Part shown: positions 1 through 7,807 of the stretch, piece by piece | Position numbering within the stretch: position 1 is the first letter of the stretch | Layout: the number at the start of each line of letters is the position of its first letter | Origin: Bacteroidales bacterium | Lineage (GTDB): Bacteria; Bacteroidota; Bacteroidia; Bacteroidales; WCHB1-69 | Direction: 5' to 3' | DNA length: 15,471 bases | Assembly (NCBI GenBank): GCA_016285615.1 | Contig: JAEERB010000056.1 | Coordinates: forward strand, 1 to 15,471 | Notes under the pieces: generated by a model | Databases searched by the model: none | What the model saw: only the letters and a program-made list of their open reading frames with translations | What the model was told of the DNA's origin: nothing | Position numbers and translations under genes: made by a program

Positions 1-936
1 ACTCAGTTGCCCAGTAATCTCGAGCAACAGAAAGTCTGAACTTCTGTCAATATCGCCCATGGCGCGTTTAACGGCGCCCGTAGCGGTGTGGCTGTAGTTG
101 CCGTAGTTGCCGCCGCAGGTGTTAACTTGGTAGTTGAAGAAGAAGACGTAGTTGGTGGCGCTGCTGCTATAGCAGTGGGCGGCTGACAAGACATACGGGC
201 GATGGTCCTGCTTGGTGTTGTTGATCATGGCTCCCGAGCATATGTAAATGCTGGAGCCCTCCCTGAAGGTGTAGCATACTACCGAGTTGATCTGGTCGGT
301 CCAGCCTGCGGCTTCGGGACATACCACGTCAATGTGGCAGTTTCCTACGGCATCCCCAACATATCCTTTCATATGGCCAAATATGTTTCTGTCGCAAATG
401 CCGACATCCTCAATCTCAAATGTGCCTTGGAAATCGACATCATGCGGCTCGAAATATTCGACGTAGATCTCGTCTCCAGACACATCCTGTGTGAAGAAAG
501 TGTTGCCTTCCATGATGTTGGCGGAGGTGAACTTGCCAATGGTGAACGAGCGGTCGGCATTATAGACGTACAACTCGGCGCCTTCAGGAATGTTGAAGTT
601 GGTGAACGAAAGGTCCATCGCAAAGGCACCTTCCGAGTGGAAGCCTAATCTCCAAACAATGTCGCCGTTGGCCATGCGGTCGGTGCGGCCGGCATTGCTC
701 ATCGACAATTTGACGGGCTCTACCCGGCCAATACGGAGGGCTTGCCCTTTGTCGTGCGTGGCTCCCTTCACCTCGTCAGCCGACGTGGTGGCAGGCAATT
801 CCCATACGGGGACATCCTGTACCAGCGATATTCGGGTCTCAGACTGCGGACGACCGCCAAAGCTTTCTTGGCAAATGGCAGAATTATAGATGGTTGTGGC
901 GATAGTTAAAAGGAGGATGAGAAAAACTTTTTTCAT
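1..936 (-). CDS. Secreted lysyl endopeptidase-like serine protease (5' part, truncated by window edge)
   Basis: This is a trypsin-fold serine protease of the Achromobacter protease I (lysyl endopeptidase) type, read from ATG 936-934 to the window edge (312 codons, no stop). A signal peptide (MKKVFLILLLTIATT) is followed by a pro-region of about 165 residues. The mature-like part shows NCHIDVVCPE (199-208), ICSGAMINNT (232-241), SAAHC with catalytic His254, and SSDFLLLE with catalytic Asp301. The cysteines at 200, 206, 233 and 255 match positions that form disulfides in Achromobacter protease I. The catalytic serine and C-terminus lie beyond position 1, so activity and any C-terminal sorting domain cannot be judged. 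By family precedent it would be exported, folded with its pro-region and self-activated. Family assignment is firm; Lys specificity is inferred. Confidence 0.9.
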   Translation of the reverse strand, partial: MKKVFLILLLTIATTIYNSAICQESFGGRPQSETRISLVQDVPVWELPATTSADEVKGATHDKGQALRIGRVEPVKLSMSNAGRTDRMANGDIVWRLGFHSEGAFAMDLSFTNFNIPEGAELYVYNADRSFTIGKFTSANIMEGNTFFTQDVSGDEIYVEYFEPHDVDFQGTFEIEDVGICDRNIFGHMKGYVGDAVGNCHIDVVCPEAAGWTDQINSVVCYTFREGSSIYICSGAMINNTKQDHRPYVLSAAHCYSSSATNYVFFFNYQVNTCGGNYGNYSHTATGAVKRAMGDIDRSSDFLLLEITGQLS

Positions 937-961
937 AGTTGGTGAGTTTTTTTTAAACTTA

Positions 962-969
962 CAAAAGTA
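962..969 (-). promoter_or_regulatory. Candidate -7 box for the lysyl endopeptidase gene
   Basis: On the minus strand the sequence is TACTTTTG, a match to the Bacteroides -7 consensus TAnnTTTG. It lies 26 bp upstream of the protease ATG, giving a predicted leader of about 20 nt. No exact TTTG -33 element sits at the usual distance; only a TTTCG-like stretch around 992-996 is present. It is therefore weaker than the rsfS promoter on the other strand. Confidence 0.45.
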
Positions 970-1013
970 AAAAAAAATCGAACAGCTACATCGAAAAAAA
1001 TCCTTTCAGGGAA

Positions 1014-1044
1014 TTTGAGCAGAGAAGAATTTTTTGTACATTTG
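1014..1044 (+). promoter_or_regulatory. Bacteroidetes sigma-ABfr-type promoter for rsfS operon
   Basis: TTTG at 1014-1017 and TACATTTG at 1037-1044 are separated by 19 bp. This matches the Bacteroides primary promoter (-33 TTTG, -7 TAnnTTTG) exactly. The predicted transcript starts near 1050, leaving a leader of under 20 nt before the rsfS ATG at 1067. No comparable promoter is evident in the short gaps between rsfS, ftsH, the LUD gene and cdsA, so it probably drives the whole cluster. Confidence 0.75.
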
Positions 1045-1066
1045 CAGTTCAATATAAATAGAATAC

Positions 1067-1447
1067 ATGGCCAAGAAGATTAAGGTGAAAAAAGCCCCCG
1101 CACCTTTTGAGGGGAAACTTGAAGAGCTTATTATTCAAGCTCTTATGGAAAAGAAAGGAGAGGATATTGTTTGCATAGACATGAAAAAAATCAACCATGT
1201 CTTTTTCGATTACTTCATTGTTTGTTCAGGAAATTCAAAACCTCATGTGGAAACCCTGTGCGACTATGTGCAGGAAGTGACCCAACGTCAGGCAGGAATC
1301 AAGCCGTCGTTTGTGGAAGGCACTGAGAATTGCGAGTGGATTTTGTTGGACTACTTCAACATTATCGTCCATATTTTCCAACCGGAGGCACGCCAGTTCT
1401 ACAACTTGGAGAACTTATGGGGAGATGCCGATATTCAAAGGTTTTAG
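1067..1447 (+). CDS. rsfS: Ribosomal silencing factor RsfS
   Basis: RsfS (formerly YbeB, DUF143) binds ribosomal protein uL14 and blocks joining of the 30S and 50S subunits, lowering translation under nutrient limitation. The 126-residue protein has the normal family length. It shows the expected conserved blocks: FDYFIVCSGNS (48-58) and the C-terminal EWILLDYFNIIVHIF followed by FYNLENLWGDA. A short lysine-rich N-terminus (MAKKIKVKKAPAPF) precedes the fold. It is the first gene of the cluster, 32 bp before ftsH, a neighbour order found across Bacteroidales. The ATG at 1067 lies just after a strong promoter, which fixes the start. Confidence 0.95.
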   Translation: MAKKIKVKKAPAPFEGKLEELIIQALMEKKGEDIVCIDMKKINHVFFDYFIVCSGNSKPHVETLCDYVQEVTQRQAGIKPSFVEGTENCEWILLDYFNIIVHIFQPEARQFYNLENLWGDADIQRF

Positions 1448-1479
1448 TTTTCTAACAAACTGTGTTTTAGAATTTTATT

Positions 1480-3540
1480 ATGGCGAATAAAGGTTTTAAT
1501 GATAATATGGAGAATAACTCTCCAGATATGGATAACAATAGGCGGAGGCGCCGTCTGTCGCTGTCGTGGATATATTTTATCGTTGCCGCCATTTTGATTG
1601 GTGTGTGGCTTTTCAATACAGGACCGCAACCGTACGAGCAAATCTATGACCGCGACTTCAACGATTTGGTTGCCAATAAAGAGATCGATTACATCGAATA
1701 TGTTGAGCGCGACAAGAAAATTGATGTCTATATCAAGCAAGATGTGCTGGCTGACAAGCCTGAATATGAGAAATTTAGAGAGACTAACTCCAAAGGTCCC
1801 CATTTTTATTGGAAGATAGCCGACTTCTCGGTAGTGAATGAAAATTTGAACCAGTTGCGTTCGCGCTTGGTGGAAGCCGAGTTGGCCAAAGACACTACGC
1901 TGGTACCTACAGAGGTGGAGGAAGAGTATTCCTTCACCACGAAAGTGGATAACAGTCGCAGTTGGGGAGGGGAGTTGTTGTGGCTTGTATTTCCCCTCCT
2001 GCTCATCGTGATGTTCATCATGTCGATGCGTGCCATGCCAGGTGCTGGTGGCGGCGGCGTGTTTAATATCGGCAAGTCGAAGGCGCAGCTGTTCGACAGC
2101 AAGAATCCGCAGGGCATCTCCTTTAAGGATGTGGCAGGCATGGAAAGTGCCAAGTACGAGGTGGAGGAGATTGTGGATTTCTTGAAAAATCCGAAAAAAT
2201 ATACCGAATTGGGCGGTAAGATTCCCAAAGGTGCGCTGCTGGTTGGCCCTCCGGGTACGGGTAAAACTTTGTTGGCCAAGGCTGTGGCCGGTGAAGCGCA
2301 AGTGCCGTTCTTCTCCCTGTCGGGTTCCGACTTTGTGGAGATGTTTGTCGGCGTGGGCGCTTCGCGTGTGCGCGACCTGTTCAAGACCGCCAAGAGCAAG
2401 GCGCCGTGCATTATCTTCATCGACGAGATTGATGCCATTGGCCGTGCGCGCGGACGTAACTCCATTTCGGGAGCCAATGACGAGCGCGAGAGCACTTTGA
2501 ATCAGCTGTTGACCGAAATGGACGGCTTCTCGACCAATACGGGCGTCATCATTCTGGCGGCCACCAACCGCGCTGATGTGCTCGACCGTGCCCTGTTGCG
2601 TGCGGGCCGCTTCGATCGGCAAATCTATATCGACCTGCCCAACCTGAACGAGCGTAAGGGCATCTTCGAGGTGCATGTGCGCAACTTGAAACTGGGCAAG
2701 GATGTCGATTTGGACTTCTTTGCCAAGCAGACTCCCGGCTTCTCGGGTGCCGACATTGCCAACGTGTGCAACGAGGCAGCCCTGATTGCAGCCAGAAATG
2801 CCAAGAAGAGTATTGACAAAGAGGATTTCCTGGCCGCCGTGGACCGTATTGTGGGTGGCTTGGAGAAACGGAGCCATATCATCTCTCCCGAAGAGAAAAA
2901 AGTGATTGCTTTCCACGAAGCAGGTCACGCTTCCGCCAGTTGGCTGCTGGAGCATGCCTCTCCGCTGGTGAAGGTGACTATCGTGCCGCGTGGCAAGTCG
3001 TTGGGTGCCGCCTGGTACTTGCCTGAGGAACGCTCTATTACCACTTTTGAGCAGTTGTACGACGAGATGACAGCCACTTTGGCTGGTCGTGCCGCCGAGG
3101 AGGTTGTCTTCGGCAAGATTTCCACCGGAGCACTGAGCGACTTGGAAAAAGTAACCAAGCAGGCCTACTCGATGGTCGTATATTATGGCCTGAACAAGAA
3201 TATTGGTAATATTAGCTATTACGATTCTACAGGGCAGCAGGAATACCAGTTTAGCAAACCCTTCAGCGAGAAAACGGCCGAGAATATCGACAAGGAGATC
3301 CACGACCTGATAGAAGGTGCGTATGAGCGTGCCAAAAACATCTTGTCGGAGAATAAGGACAAACTGACGCAATTAGCTAATATACTGCTCGAAAAAGAAC
3401 TCATCTTTGCTGAAAATCTGGAAGAAATCTTCGGCAAACGCGACTTCGGACACGCTGAAGAGCAGCCCGCTGTCGAAGAAAAGGAAACGCCTGCCGCTGA
3501 GGAAAGCCCTGAGGCATCGCAATCATCAGACAGTCAATAA
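1480..3540 (+). CDS. ftsH: ATP-dependent zinc metalloprotease FtsH
   Basis: This is the membrane-anchored hexameric AAA+ protease that extracts and degrades misfolded membrane proteins and short-lived regulators. The 686 residues begin with a basic cytosolic tail (RRRRR near 22-26). Next come a first membrane segment (about 28-47), a periplasmic domain of about 118 residues, and a second membrane segment (about 166-184). The AAA module has Walker A GPPGTGKT (256-263), Walker B IIFIDEID, and the second region of homology [20 protein letters not shown]. The zinc protease site is HEAGH (479-483), with Asp554 as probable third ligand. The C-terminal tail (about 658-686) is Glu/Pro/Ser-rich and looks disordered. 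All catalytic residues are intact. It lies between rsfS and the LUD gene. Confidence 0.98.
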   Translation: MANKGFNDNMENNSPDMDNNRRRRRLSLSWIYFIVAAILIGVWLFNTGPQPYEQIYDRDFNDLVANKEIDYIEYVERDKKIDVYIKQDVLADKPEYEKFRETNSKGPHFYWKIADFSVVNENLNQLRSRLVEAELAKDTTLVPTEVEEEYSFTTKVDNSRSWGGELLWLVFPLLLIVMFIMSMRAMPGAGGGGVFNIGKSKAQLFDSKNPQGISFKDVAGMESAKYEVEEIVDFLKNPKKYTELGGKIPKGALLVGPPGTGKTLLAKAVAGEAQVPFFSLSGSDFVEMFVGVGASRVRDLFKTAKSKAPCIIFIDEIDAIGRARGRNSISGANDERESTLNQLLTEMDGFSTNTGVIILAATNRADVLDRALLRAGRFDRQIYIDLPNLNERKGIFEVHVRNLKLGKDVDLDFFAKQTPGFSGADIANVCNEAALIAARNAKKSIDKEDFLAAVDRIVGGLEKRSHIISPEEKKVIAFHEAGHASASWLLEHASPLVKVTIVPRGKSLGAAWYLPEERSITTFEQLYDEMTATLAGRAAEEVVFGKISTGALSDLEKVTKQAYSMVVYYGLNKNIGNISYYDSTGQQEYQFSKPFSEKTAENIDKEIHDLIEGAYERAKNILSENKDKLTQLANILLEKELIFAENLEEIFGKRDFGHAEEQPAVEEKETPAAEESPEASQSSDSQ

Positions 3541-3549
3541 TATAAAGCT

Positions 3550-4197
3550 ATGGCCAATTTTCCGCAATACGATAATAAGTACATGCCTCCCAAAGAGGTG
3601 ATTCGCAAGAAGATTAAGCAAGCGTTGATATCTAAGAACGCGAAGACTTTCACGTCATTGGATGCCAATGCCGATATTCTTGTTCCCATTGACGATGTGG
3701 TTACGGAGTTCCGTATGAACTACAAGATGGCTGGCGGTAAGCACATCCTTTGTACGAAGGAGAATTTTGCCGATATGTTGGTGCAACTTATCGAGAATCA
3801 ACATTATCCCACCATCTTGAATACTGCCAAGGCGCTTTCTCCTCTGTTGGCAAAGCATAACATCCATTGCTATGATTCTATCGACTCGTCATCACCTGTA
3901 GATGCGGCCATTGTCTTTGCTAATCAATTGATTGCGCGCAACGGAGCAATGGTCTTCTCGCAGAAATTGTCGCTCTATCCGTCGGTAAAGAATCTGGCTA
4001 AGGACATCATCGTTGTAGCCATGGTCCAAAATATAGTGCCCGACTTGAAAACGGTTCTCGACCAGTATCAGCCCACGGGAAATGGCAAACCGCACGATAT
4101 GCTGGAAATCATCACACCGACCAATACGCCCATCGTTGACGGGAAAAATGTCTATACGCCCAATGAACCGCGTTATATCATGCTATTGGTTGAGTAA
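3550..4197 (+). CDS. LUD-domain (LutC/YkgG-like) protein
   Basis: This is a 215-residue soluble protein of the LUD domain family (DUF162), which also contains LutC and LutB of the lactate-oxidation complex. No iron-sulfur cysteine motif, signal peptide or membrane segment is visible. Recognisable parts are an N-terminal helical region with KEVIRKKIKQAL, a central VDAAIVFANQLIARNGAMVF block, and the terminal segment ending EPRYIMLLVE. It starts 9 bp after ftsH and ends 29 bp before cdsA, so it is almost certainly cotranscribed with both. No lutA or lutB partner is nearby, so a role in lactate use is not supported. The family is recognised but the function is unknown. Confidence 0.8.
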   Translation: MANFPQYDNKYMPPKEVIRKKIKQALISKNAKTFTSLDANADILVPIDDVVTEFRMNYKMAGGKHILCTKENFADMLVQLIENQHYPTILNTAKALSPLLAKHNIHCYDSIDSSSPVDAAIVFANQLIARNGAMVFSQKLSLYPSVKNLAKDIIVVAMVQNIVPDLKTVLDQYQPTGNGKPHDMLEIITPTNTPIVDGKNVYTPNEPRYIMLLVE

Positions 4198-4226
4198 TAG
4201 CAATTTATAAATTAATAGACTGCCTT

Positions 4227-5120
4227 ATGAAGAATCTTATCATACGAACCGTAACGGGGTTGGTTTTTGTGACGTTGGTGGTGGCCTCCCTGTTTCTTCC
4301 TCCCGTTTGTTTCTTCGCTGTGTTTCTTACATTTGCGTTGATCGGGACATGGGAATGTCTGAAGATGACTGAGAAGACGGGCGCTTCGCCTCAAATGATA
4401 TTGCCACTCTTGTTGTCGGCCACACTATTCACGGCACTTCACCTGTCGGGCCGCATGCGCTTTCAGATACACCTGTCGGGTAGTCAGCCGTCGACGGCGC
4501 TGTATGCCTTTATGGTGGTTGTGATGCTTGCCTTCCTGGTGCCGATAGTGGAGCTTTTCCGCAAGAAAGAGCATCCTCTTTACAACGTGGCTAGTTCGCT
4601 CTTCCCTGCACTGTGGGTGGCGCTGCCGCTGGGCGTAGTTGCCTTCTGGCTCTCCTTCTTCAAGGCTCCATACATGGTTCTGGCCCTCTTTATCATCATC
4701 TGGGCATTCGATACTTTTGCCTATTGCGCAGGTTCGCTCTTTGGCAAACATAAATTCTTTGAACGCATATCTCCCAAAAAAACTTGGGAGGGCACGCTGA
4801 TAGCCCTCGTGCTGACGCTGGCGGCTTCCACCTTGTTCTATTTCATTCCCATATGGCAAGGCGGGGGTGCGACATCGTTCGGCAATAACGGTGTGCTGAC
4901 CACACCCTGGCATTGGATTGGCTTCGCCTTCGTCATCGTGGTTACCTCCTCGTTAGGCGATTTGGTTGAGTCGATGTTCAAGAGAGATGCACAACTGAAG
5001 GACAGTGGCAACATACTGCCCGGCCATGGCGGTATCCTCGACAGGCTCGATTCGCTCTTCTTTGCCGCTCCAACCGCATTTGTCTATTGGGTGGCGCTTT
5101 ATGCGTTGGATTTCTTTTAA
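4227..5120 (+). CDS. cdsA: Phosphatidate cytidylyltransferase CdsA
   Basis: CdsA converts phosphatidic acid and CTP to CDP-diacylglycerol, the precursor of all major phospholipids, in the inner membrane. The 297-residue protein is hydrophobic throughout, with about seven or eight membrane segments. It carries the CDS family signature near its C-terminus: SMFKRD (249-254), KDSGN (258-262), then PGHGGILDRLD (265-275) with the metal- and substrate-binding aspartates. The length is normal for the family. It is the last gene of the rsfS–ftsH–LUD cluster. The ATG at 4227 gives a proper first membrane segment preceded by MKNLIIR. Confidence 0.96.
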   Translation: MKNLIIRTVTGLVFVTLVVASLFLPPVCFFAVFLTFALIGTWECLKMTEKTGASPQMILPLLLSATLFTALHLSGRMRFQIHLSGSQPSTALYAFMVVVMLAFLVPIVELFRKKEHPLYNVASSLFPALWVALPLGVVAFWLSFFKAPYMVLALFIIIWAFDTFAYCAGSLFGKHKFFERISPKKTWEGTLIALVLTLAASTLFYFIPIWQGGGATSFGNNGVLTTPWHWIGFAFVIVVTSSLGDLVESMFKRDAQLKDSGNILPGHGGILDRLDSLFFAAPTAFVYWVALYALDFF

Positions 5121-5155
5121 GAGAATGTGATGATTTTTTGTAGATGGAAATAATG

Positions 5156-5163
5156 TAATTTTG
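5156..5163 (+). promoter_or_regulatory. Candidate -7 box for the metallopeptidase–lipoprotein pair
   Basis: TAATTTTG matches TAnnTTTG and lies 35 bp before the ATG at 5198. A TTTG at 5137-5140 is only 15 bp upstream, closer than the usual 19 bp, although a run of T residues from 5134 might serve instead. It sits in the 77-bp gap after cdsA, suggesting the two genes that follow can be expressed apart from the housekeeping cluster. Confidence 0.45.
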
Positions 5164-5197
5164 CACTCGTTTAATTTTTAGGATATTATAATCAATC

Positions 5198-7282
5198 ATG
5201 CGACGGATTCTACTAGTTACTTTTACTGTTTTGTTCCTTTTAATGAACGTTTTACCGATGTCAGCAGCCAACTTTATCGATAATGCTACGGTTACCCGCA
5301 CCGTTCAGGATATACTGCCTAAAACCACTTTTTCTGAGAAAATGGTTCGACGTGGCGTGGAGAATACAGCCTCTTTATGGCAGCATCAGGATGGTGATGC
5401 ACAGGCGTTTCACGATTTCTGTGTGGCCAACTATTGCAAGAATGAGACGGATAAACAGCTGCTTTTTGAGCGCTTTTGCCGTAATTTTGAAATCATCATG
5501 GGCTACAATAACCGACTGAATATCGAGTTGAGAAAACCTCTTGATGTTCAAGGTTTCGCGCCAACACCTGTAGATTCATACTTCGCTTCCTATGATGCAT
5601 TAGCACACCTTCATGAGGATATGTATAGCAGCAAATTGGCGTTCATCATCACCCTCAACTTCCCCTTCTATACGCTGAGAGAGAAGAACAACAACGGTCA
5701 CAACTGGTCGGATCTGTTGTGGGGTTATGTTCGTCTGGGTGACCTGTTTACCTCGCGCGTGCCCGCGCAGGCCTTGCAGAAGATTAACGAAGCTACTACC
5801 GCCGCTGAGAAATATATCGCCAACTACAACATCTACATGGGTATGGTGTGGAGTGATGAAAACCGCCAGTATTGGGGTCCCGACCAGACTTTGCTCGCCC
5901 ACTGGGGATTGCGCGACGAACTGAAGGCTGCCTACTCCGACAAGCAGTTTGGTTTGGATAAGCAGATTATCCTTTATAATATTATGAAACGTATTGTTAA
6001 TCAGACTATTTTAAAGGATGTGATTGACAAGGATGAGTATATCTGGTTCCCCTCAACCAATCAGGTGTTCATCTCTACTATCGAAATTGAGGAAAGCGAG
6101 CAGGAAGAGAATATCCGTTATCAGTATCTGTTGGATGTGTTCAAGGCTGTCAAGGCTGCGGATAAATATTATCCCAAATATCCCACTTTTATCGACCGTA
6201 CCTTTGATGCCGAGTATGAGATTACGGCGCAAGAGGCTGAGCAGATTTTTGCCGAACTACTTTCTTCGCCAATGGTAAAGAAAGTGGCAGCGCTGATTTC
6301 CAAACGCTTAGGACGAAAATTGGAACCTCATGACATTTGGTACAATGGCTTTAAAACGCGCACCGATATCCCACAAAGCGAACTCGATGCCAAGGTGCGA
6401 GCCAAATATCCTACCAAGTTGGCTTTTGAACAGGATCTGCCTAACATTATGAATAAATTGGGCTTCTCGGCTCGCACTTCCAAGTTTGTGTGCGACCGTG
6501 TGACCGTAGAACCGGCTGTCGGCTCGGGCCACGCGCTTGAAGCTATGATGAAAAACGACCATGTCATGCTGCGTACCCGTTTCGGTAAAAATGGCTTGGA
6601 TTACAAAGGTTATAATATTGGTATTCATGAGTTTGGCCATAATGTAGAACAGATACTTTCGTTACACAATGTGCCCAACTATTTCCTGGCTGGTGTGCCC
6701 AATATCGCATGTACAGAAGCACTTGCCTTCACTTTCCAGCACAAGGATTTGGAACTGCTGGGTGTGACTCCGGCTGACGAGCTGACCAAGTACTTCAACA
6801 CCCTCGACATCTTCTGGAACTCGTATGAAATCATGGGCGTGGCGCTGGTGGACATGAAGGTTTGGCAATGGCTCTATAACAATCCTAATACGACCGCCGA
6901 TGACCTGAAATATGCCGTGCTCCGTATTGCCAAAGAGGTGTGGAACCAATATTACGCCCCCGTTTTCGGTGTGAAGGACGAAATCATCCTCGCTGTCTAT
7001 TCCCACATGATTGAAGCACCGCTCTATCTGGCTTCTTACCCGCTGGGTCACTTGATTGACTTCCAATTGGAACACTACTATGAAGGGAAAAACATCGGTA
7101 CCGAAGTGGAAAGAATCTATTCCCAAGGCCGTCTGACTCCCAAGTTGTGGATGAAACGCGCCGTGGGTCGCGAAATATCTGCCTTACCGCTTATTGAAGC
7201 TACGACTTTGGCGATGGAAAAGGTGAATGCTTACGACAAACAGGTGGCCAAGCAGAAAAAGCAGGCTGCTAAAAAGAAGTAA
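5198..7282 (+). CDS. Secreted HEXXH zinc metallopeptidase (M3-like gluzincin)
   Basis: This 694-residue protein starts with a signal peptide (MRRILLVTFTVLF, cleavage near SAA at about 23-25), so it acts in the periplasm or outside the cell. The zinc site is HEFGH (477-481). A glutamate at 507 in ACTEALAF, 26 residues after the second histidine, is the likely third ligand. This HEXXH...E spacing and the sequence HEFGH resemble oligopeptidases of family M3 and relatives such as M2 and M32. The region before it is long and apparently helical, as in those oligopeptidases. The M49 motif HEXXGH is absent, so it is not dipeptidyl peptidase III. The tail is Lys-rich (from about 681). Its stop codon overlaps the ATG of the next gene. 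Peptidase class is well supported; exact family and substrate are not. Confidence 0.8.
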   Translation: MRRILLVTFTVLFLLMNVLPMSAANFIDNATVTRTVQDILPKTTFSEKMVRRGVENTASLWQHQDGDAQAFHDFCVANYCKNETDKQLLFERFCRNFEIIMGYNNRLNIELRKPLDVQGFAPTPVDSYFASYDALAHLHEDMYSSKLAFIITLNFPFYTLREKNNNGHNWSDLLWGYVRLGDLFTSRVPAQALQKINEATTAAEKYIANYNIYMGMVWSDENRQYWGPDQTLLAHWGLRDELKAAYSDKQFGLDKQIILYNIMKRIVNQTILKDVIDKDEYIWFPSTNQVFISTIEIEESEQEENIRYQYLLDVFKAVKAADKYYPKYPTFIDRTFDAEYEITAQEAEQIFAELLSSPMVKKVAALISKRLGRKLEPHDIWYNGFKTRTDIPQSELDAKVRAKYPTKLAFEQDLPNIMNKLGFSARTSKFVCDRVTVEPAVGSGHALEAMMKNDHVMLRTRFGKNGLDYKGYNIGIHEFGHNVEQILSLHNVPNYFLAGVPNIACTEALAFTFQHKDLELLGVTPADELTKYFNTLDIFWNSYEIMGVALVDMKVWQWLYNNPNTTADDLKYAVLRIAKEVWNQYYAPVFGVKDEIILAVYSHMIEAPLYLASYPLGHLIDFQLEHYYEGKNIGTEVERIYSQGRLTPKLWMKRAVGREISALPLIEATTLAMEKVNAYDKQVAKQKKQAAKKK

Positions 7283-7788
7283 TGATGAGTAAACTTGGAT
7301 CGATAGGATTTCTCTTTGTCGCACTGGTGCTGCTGTCGGCCTGCCAGCGGGAAGAAAAGTTTCCTGTCGAGCCGGCCATTTCGTTCGTCAGCTTTGAGAA
7401 GATTGATGATGGCTCTGCCGTGGACAACAAAGGCAAATTGACCATCCATTTCCAAGACGGCGATGGCGATGTGGGGCTGAATGAGAGCGATACGATGCCG
7501 CCGTTTAACCGCGATTCCATCTATCACTACAATTTCTTTATCGATTACTACGAAAAACAGAATGGCGACTATGTATTAGTGGAGCTGCCATTGACCAACA
7601 ATGCGCGCATCCCGCGATTGAGCAACAGCGTGCCCGAATCCATCGAAGGGGATGTTTCTATTGAATTGTATATCAATAATTTTCTGTCGCCTTACGATAC
7701 GATTCGCTTCTCGTGCTATATCGTTGACAGGGCGTTGCATCACAGCAATACCATTACGACACCTGATATTGTCGTAAAGAAGCATTAA
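7282..7788 (+). CDS. Lipoprotein, probably surface-exposed, function unknown
   Basis: This 168-residue protein has a type II signal peptide: a hydrophobic stretch ending in LLSAC, with lipidated Cys21. The residues after the cysteine are QREE, close to the Bacteroidetes lipoprotein export signal (QKDD-like) that sends lipoproteins to the cell surface. The mature part contains DGDGDVG (59-65), an Asp-rich loop that could bind calcium, and looks beta-rich. I do not recognise a domain with known function. The start overlaps the preceding peptidase stop by one base (TAATG), so the two are very likely translated in a coupled way. A second ATG at 7285 would give a product one residue shorter. Confidence 0.8.
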   Translation: MMSKLGSIGFLFVALVLLSACQREEKFPVEPAISFVSFEKIDDGSAVDNKGKLTIHFQDGDGDVGLNESDTMPPFNRDSIYHYNFFIDYYEKQNGDYVLVELPLTNNARIPRLSNSVPESIEGDVSIELYINNFLSPYDTIRFSCYIVDRALHHSNTITTPDIVVKKH

Positions 7789-7807
7789 AAGAAAGATAAT
7801 CAGTATT

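Noticed and set aside
202..648. A 148-codon plus-strand frame opposite the protease gene
   Set aside because: The minus-strand frame there encodes clear lysyl-endopeptidase motifs and the catalytic His, so the plus-strand frame is a shadow.
1444..3372. A 642-codon open frame on the minus strand, antisense to ftsH
   Set aside because: It lies entirely opposite the clear ftsH frame, has low-complexity His/Gln/Leu-rich composition and no recognisable domain. It is a codon-usage shadow of a long conserved gene.
3550..4197. Naming the LUD-domain gene lutC
   Set aside because: There are no lutA or lutB neighbours, and the gene lies in a ribosome/membrane housekeeping cluster, so the lactate-use name would be misleading.
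5198..7282. Identification of the exported peptidase as dipeptidyl peptidase III (M49)
   Set aside because: M49 needs HEXXGH. The sequence here is HEFGHN, a plain HEXXH, with a downstream Glu spaced as in M3-type enzymes.
7789..7807. Possible bidirectional terminator between the convergent lipoprotein and membrane-protein genes
   Set aside because: The gap is only 19 bp, and I find only a 4-bp stem nearby (CCGA/TCGG around 7822-7834) inside the coding end. There is no convincing hairpin with a T tract.
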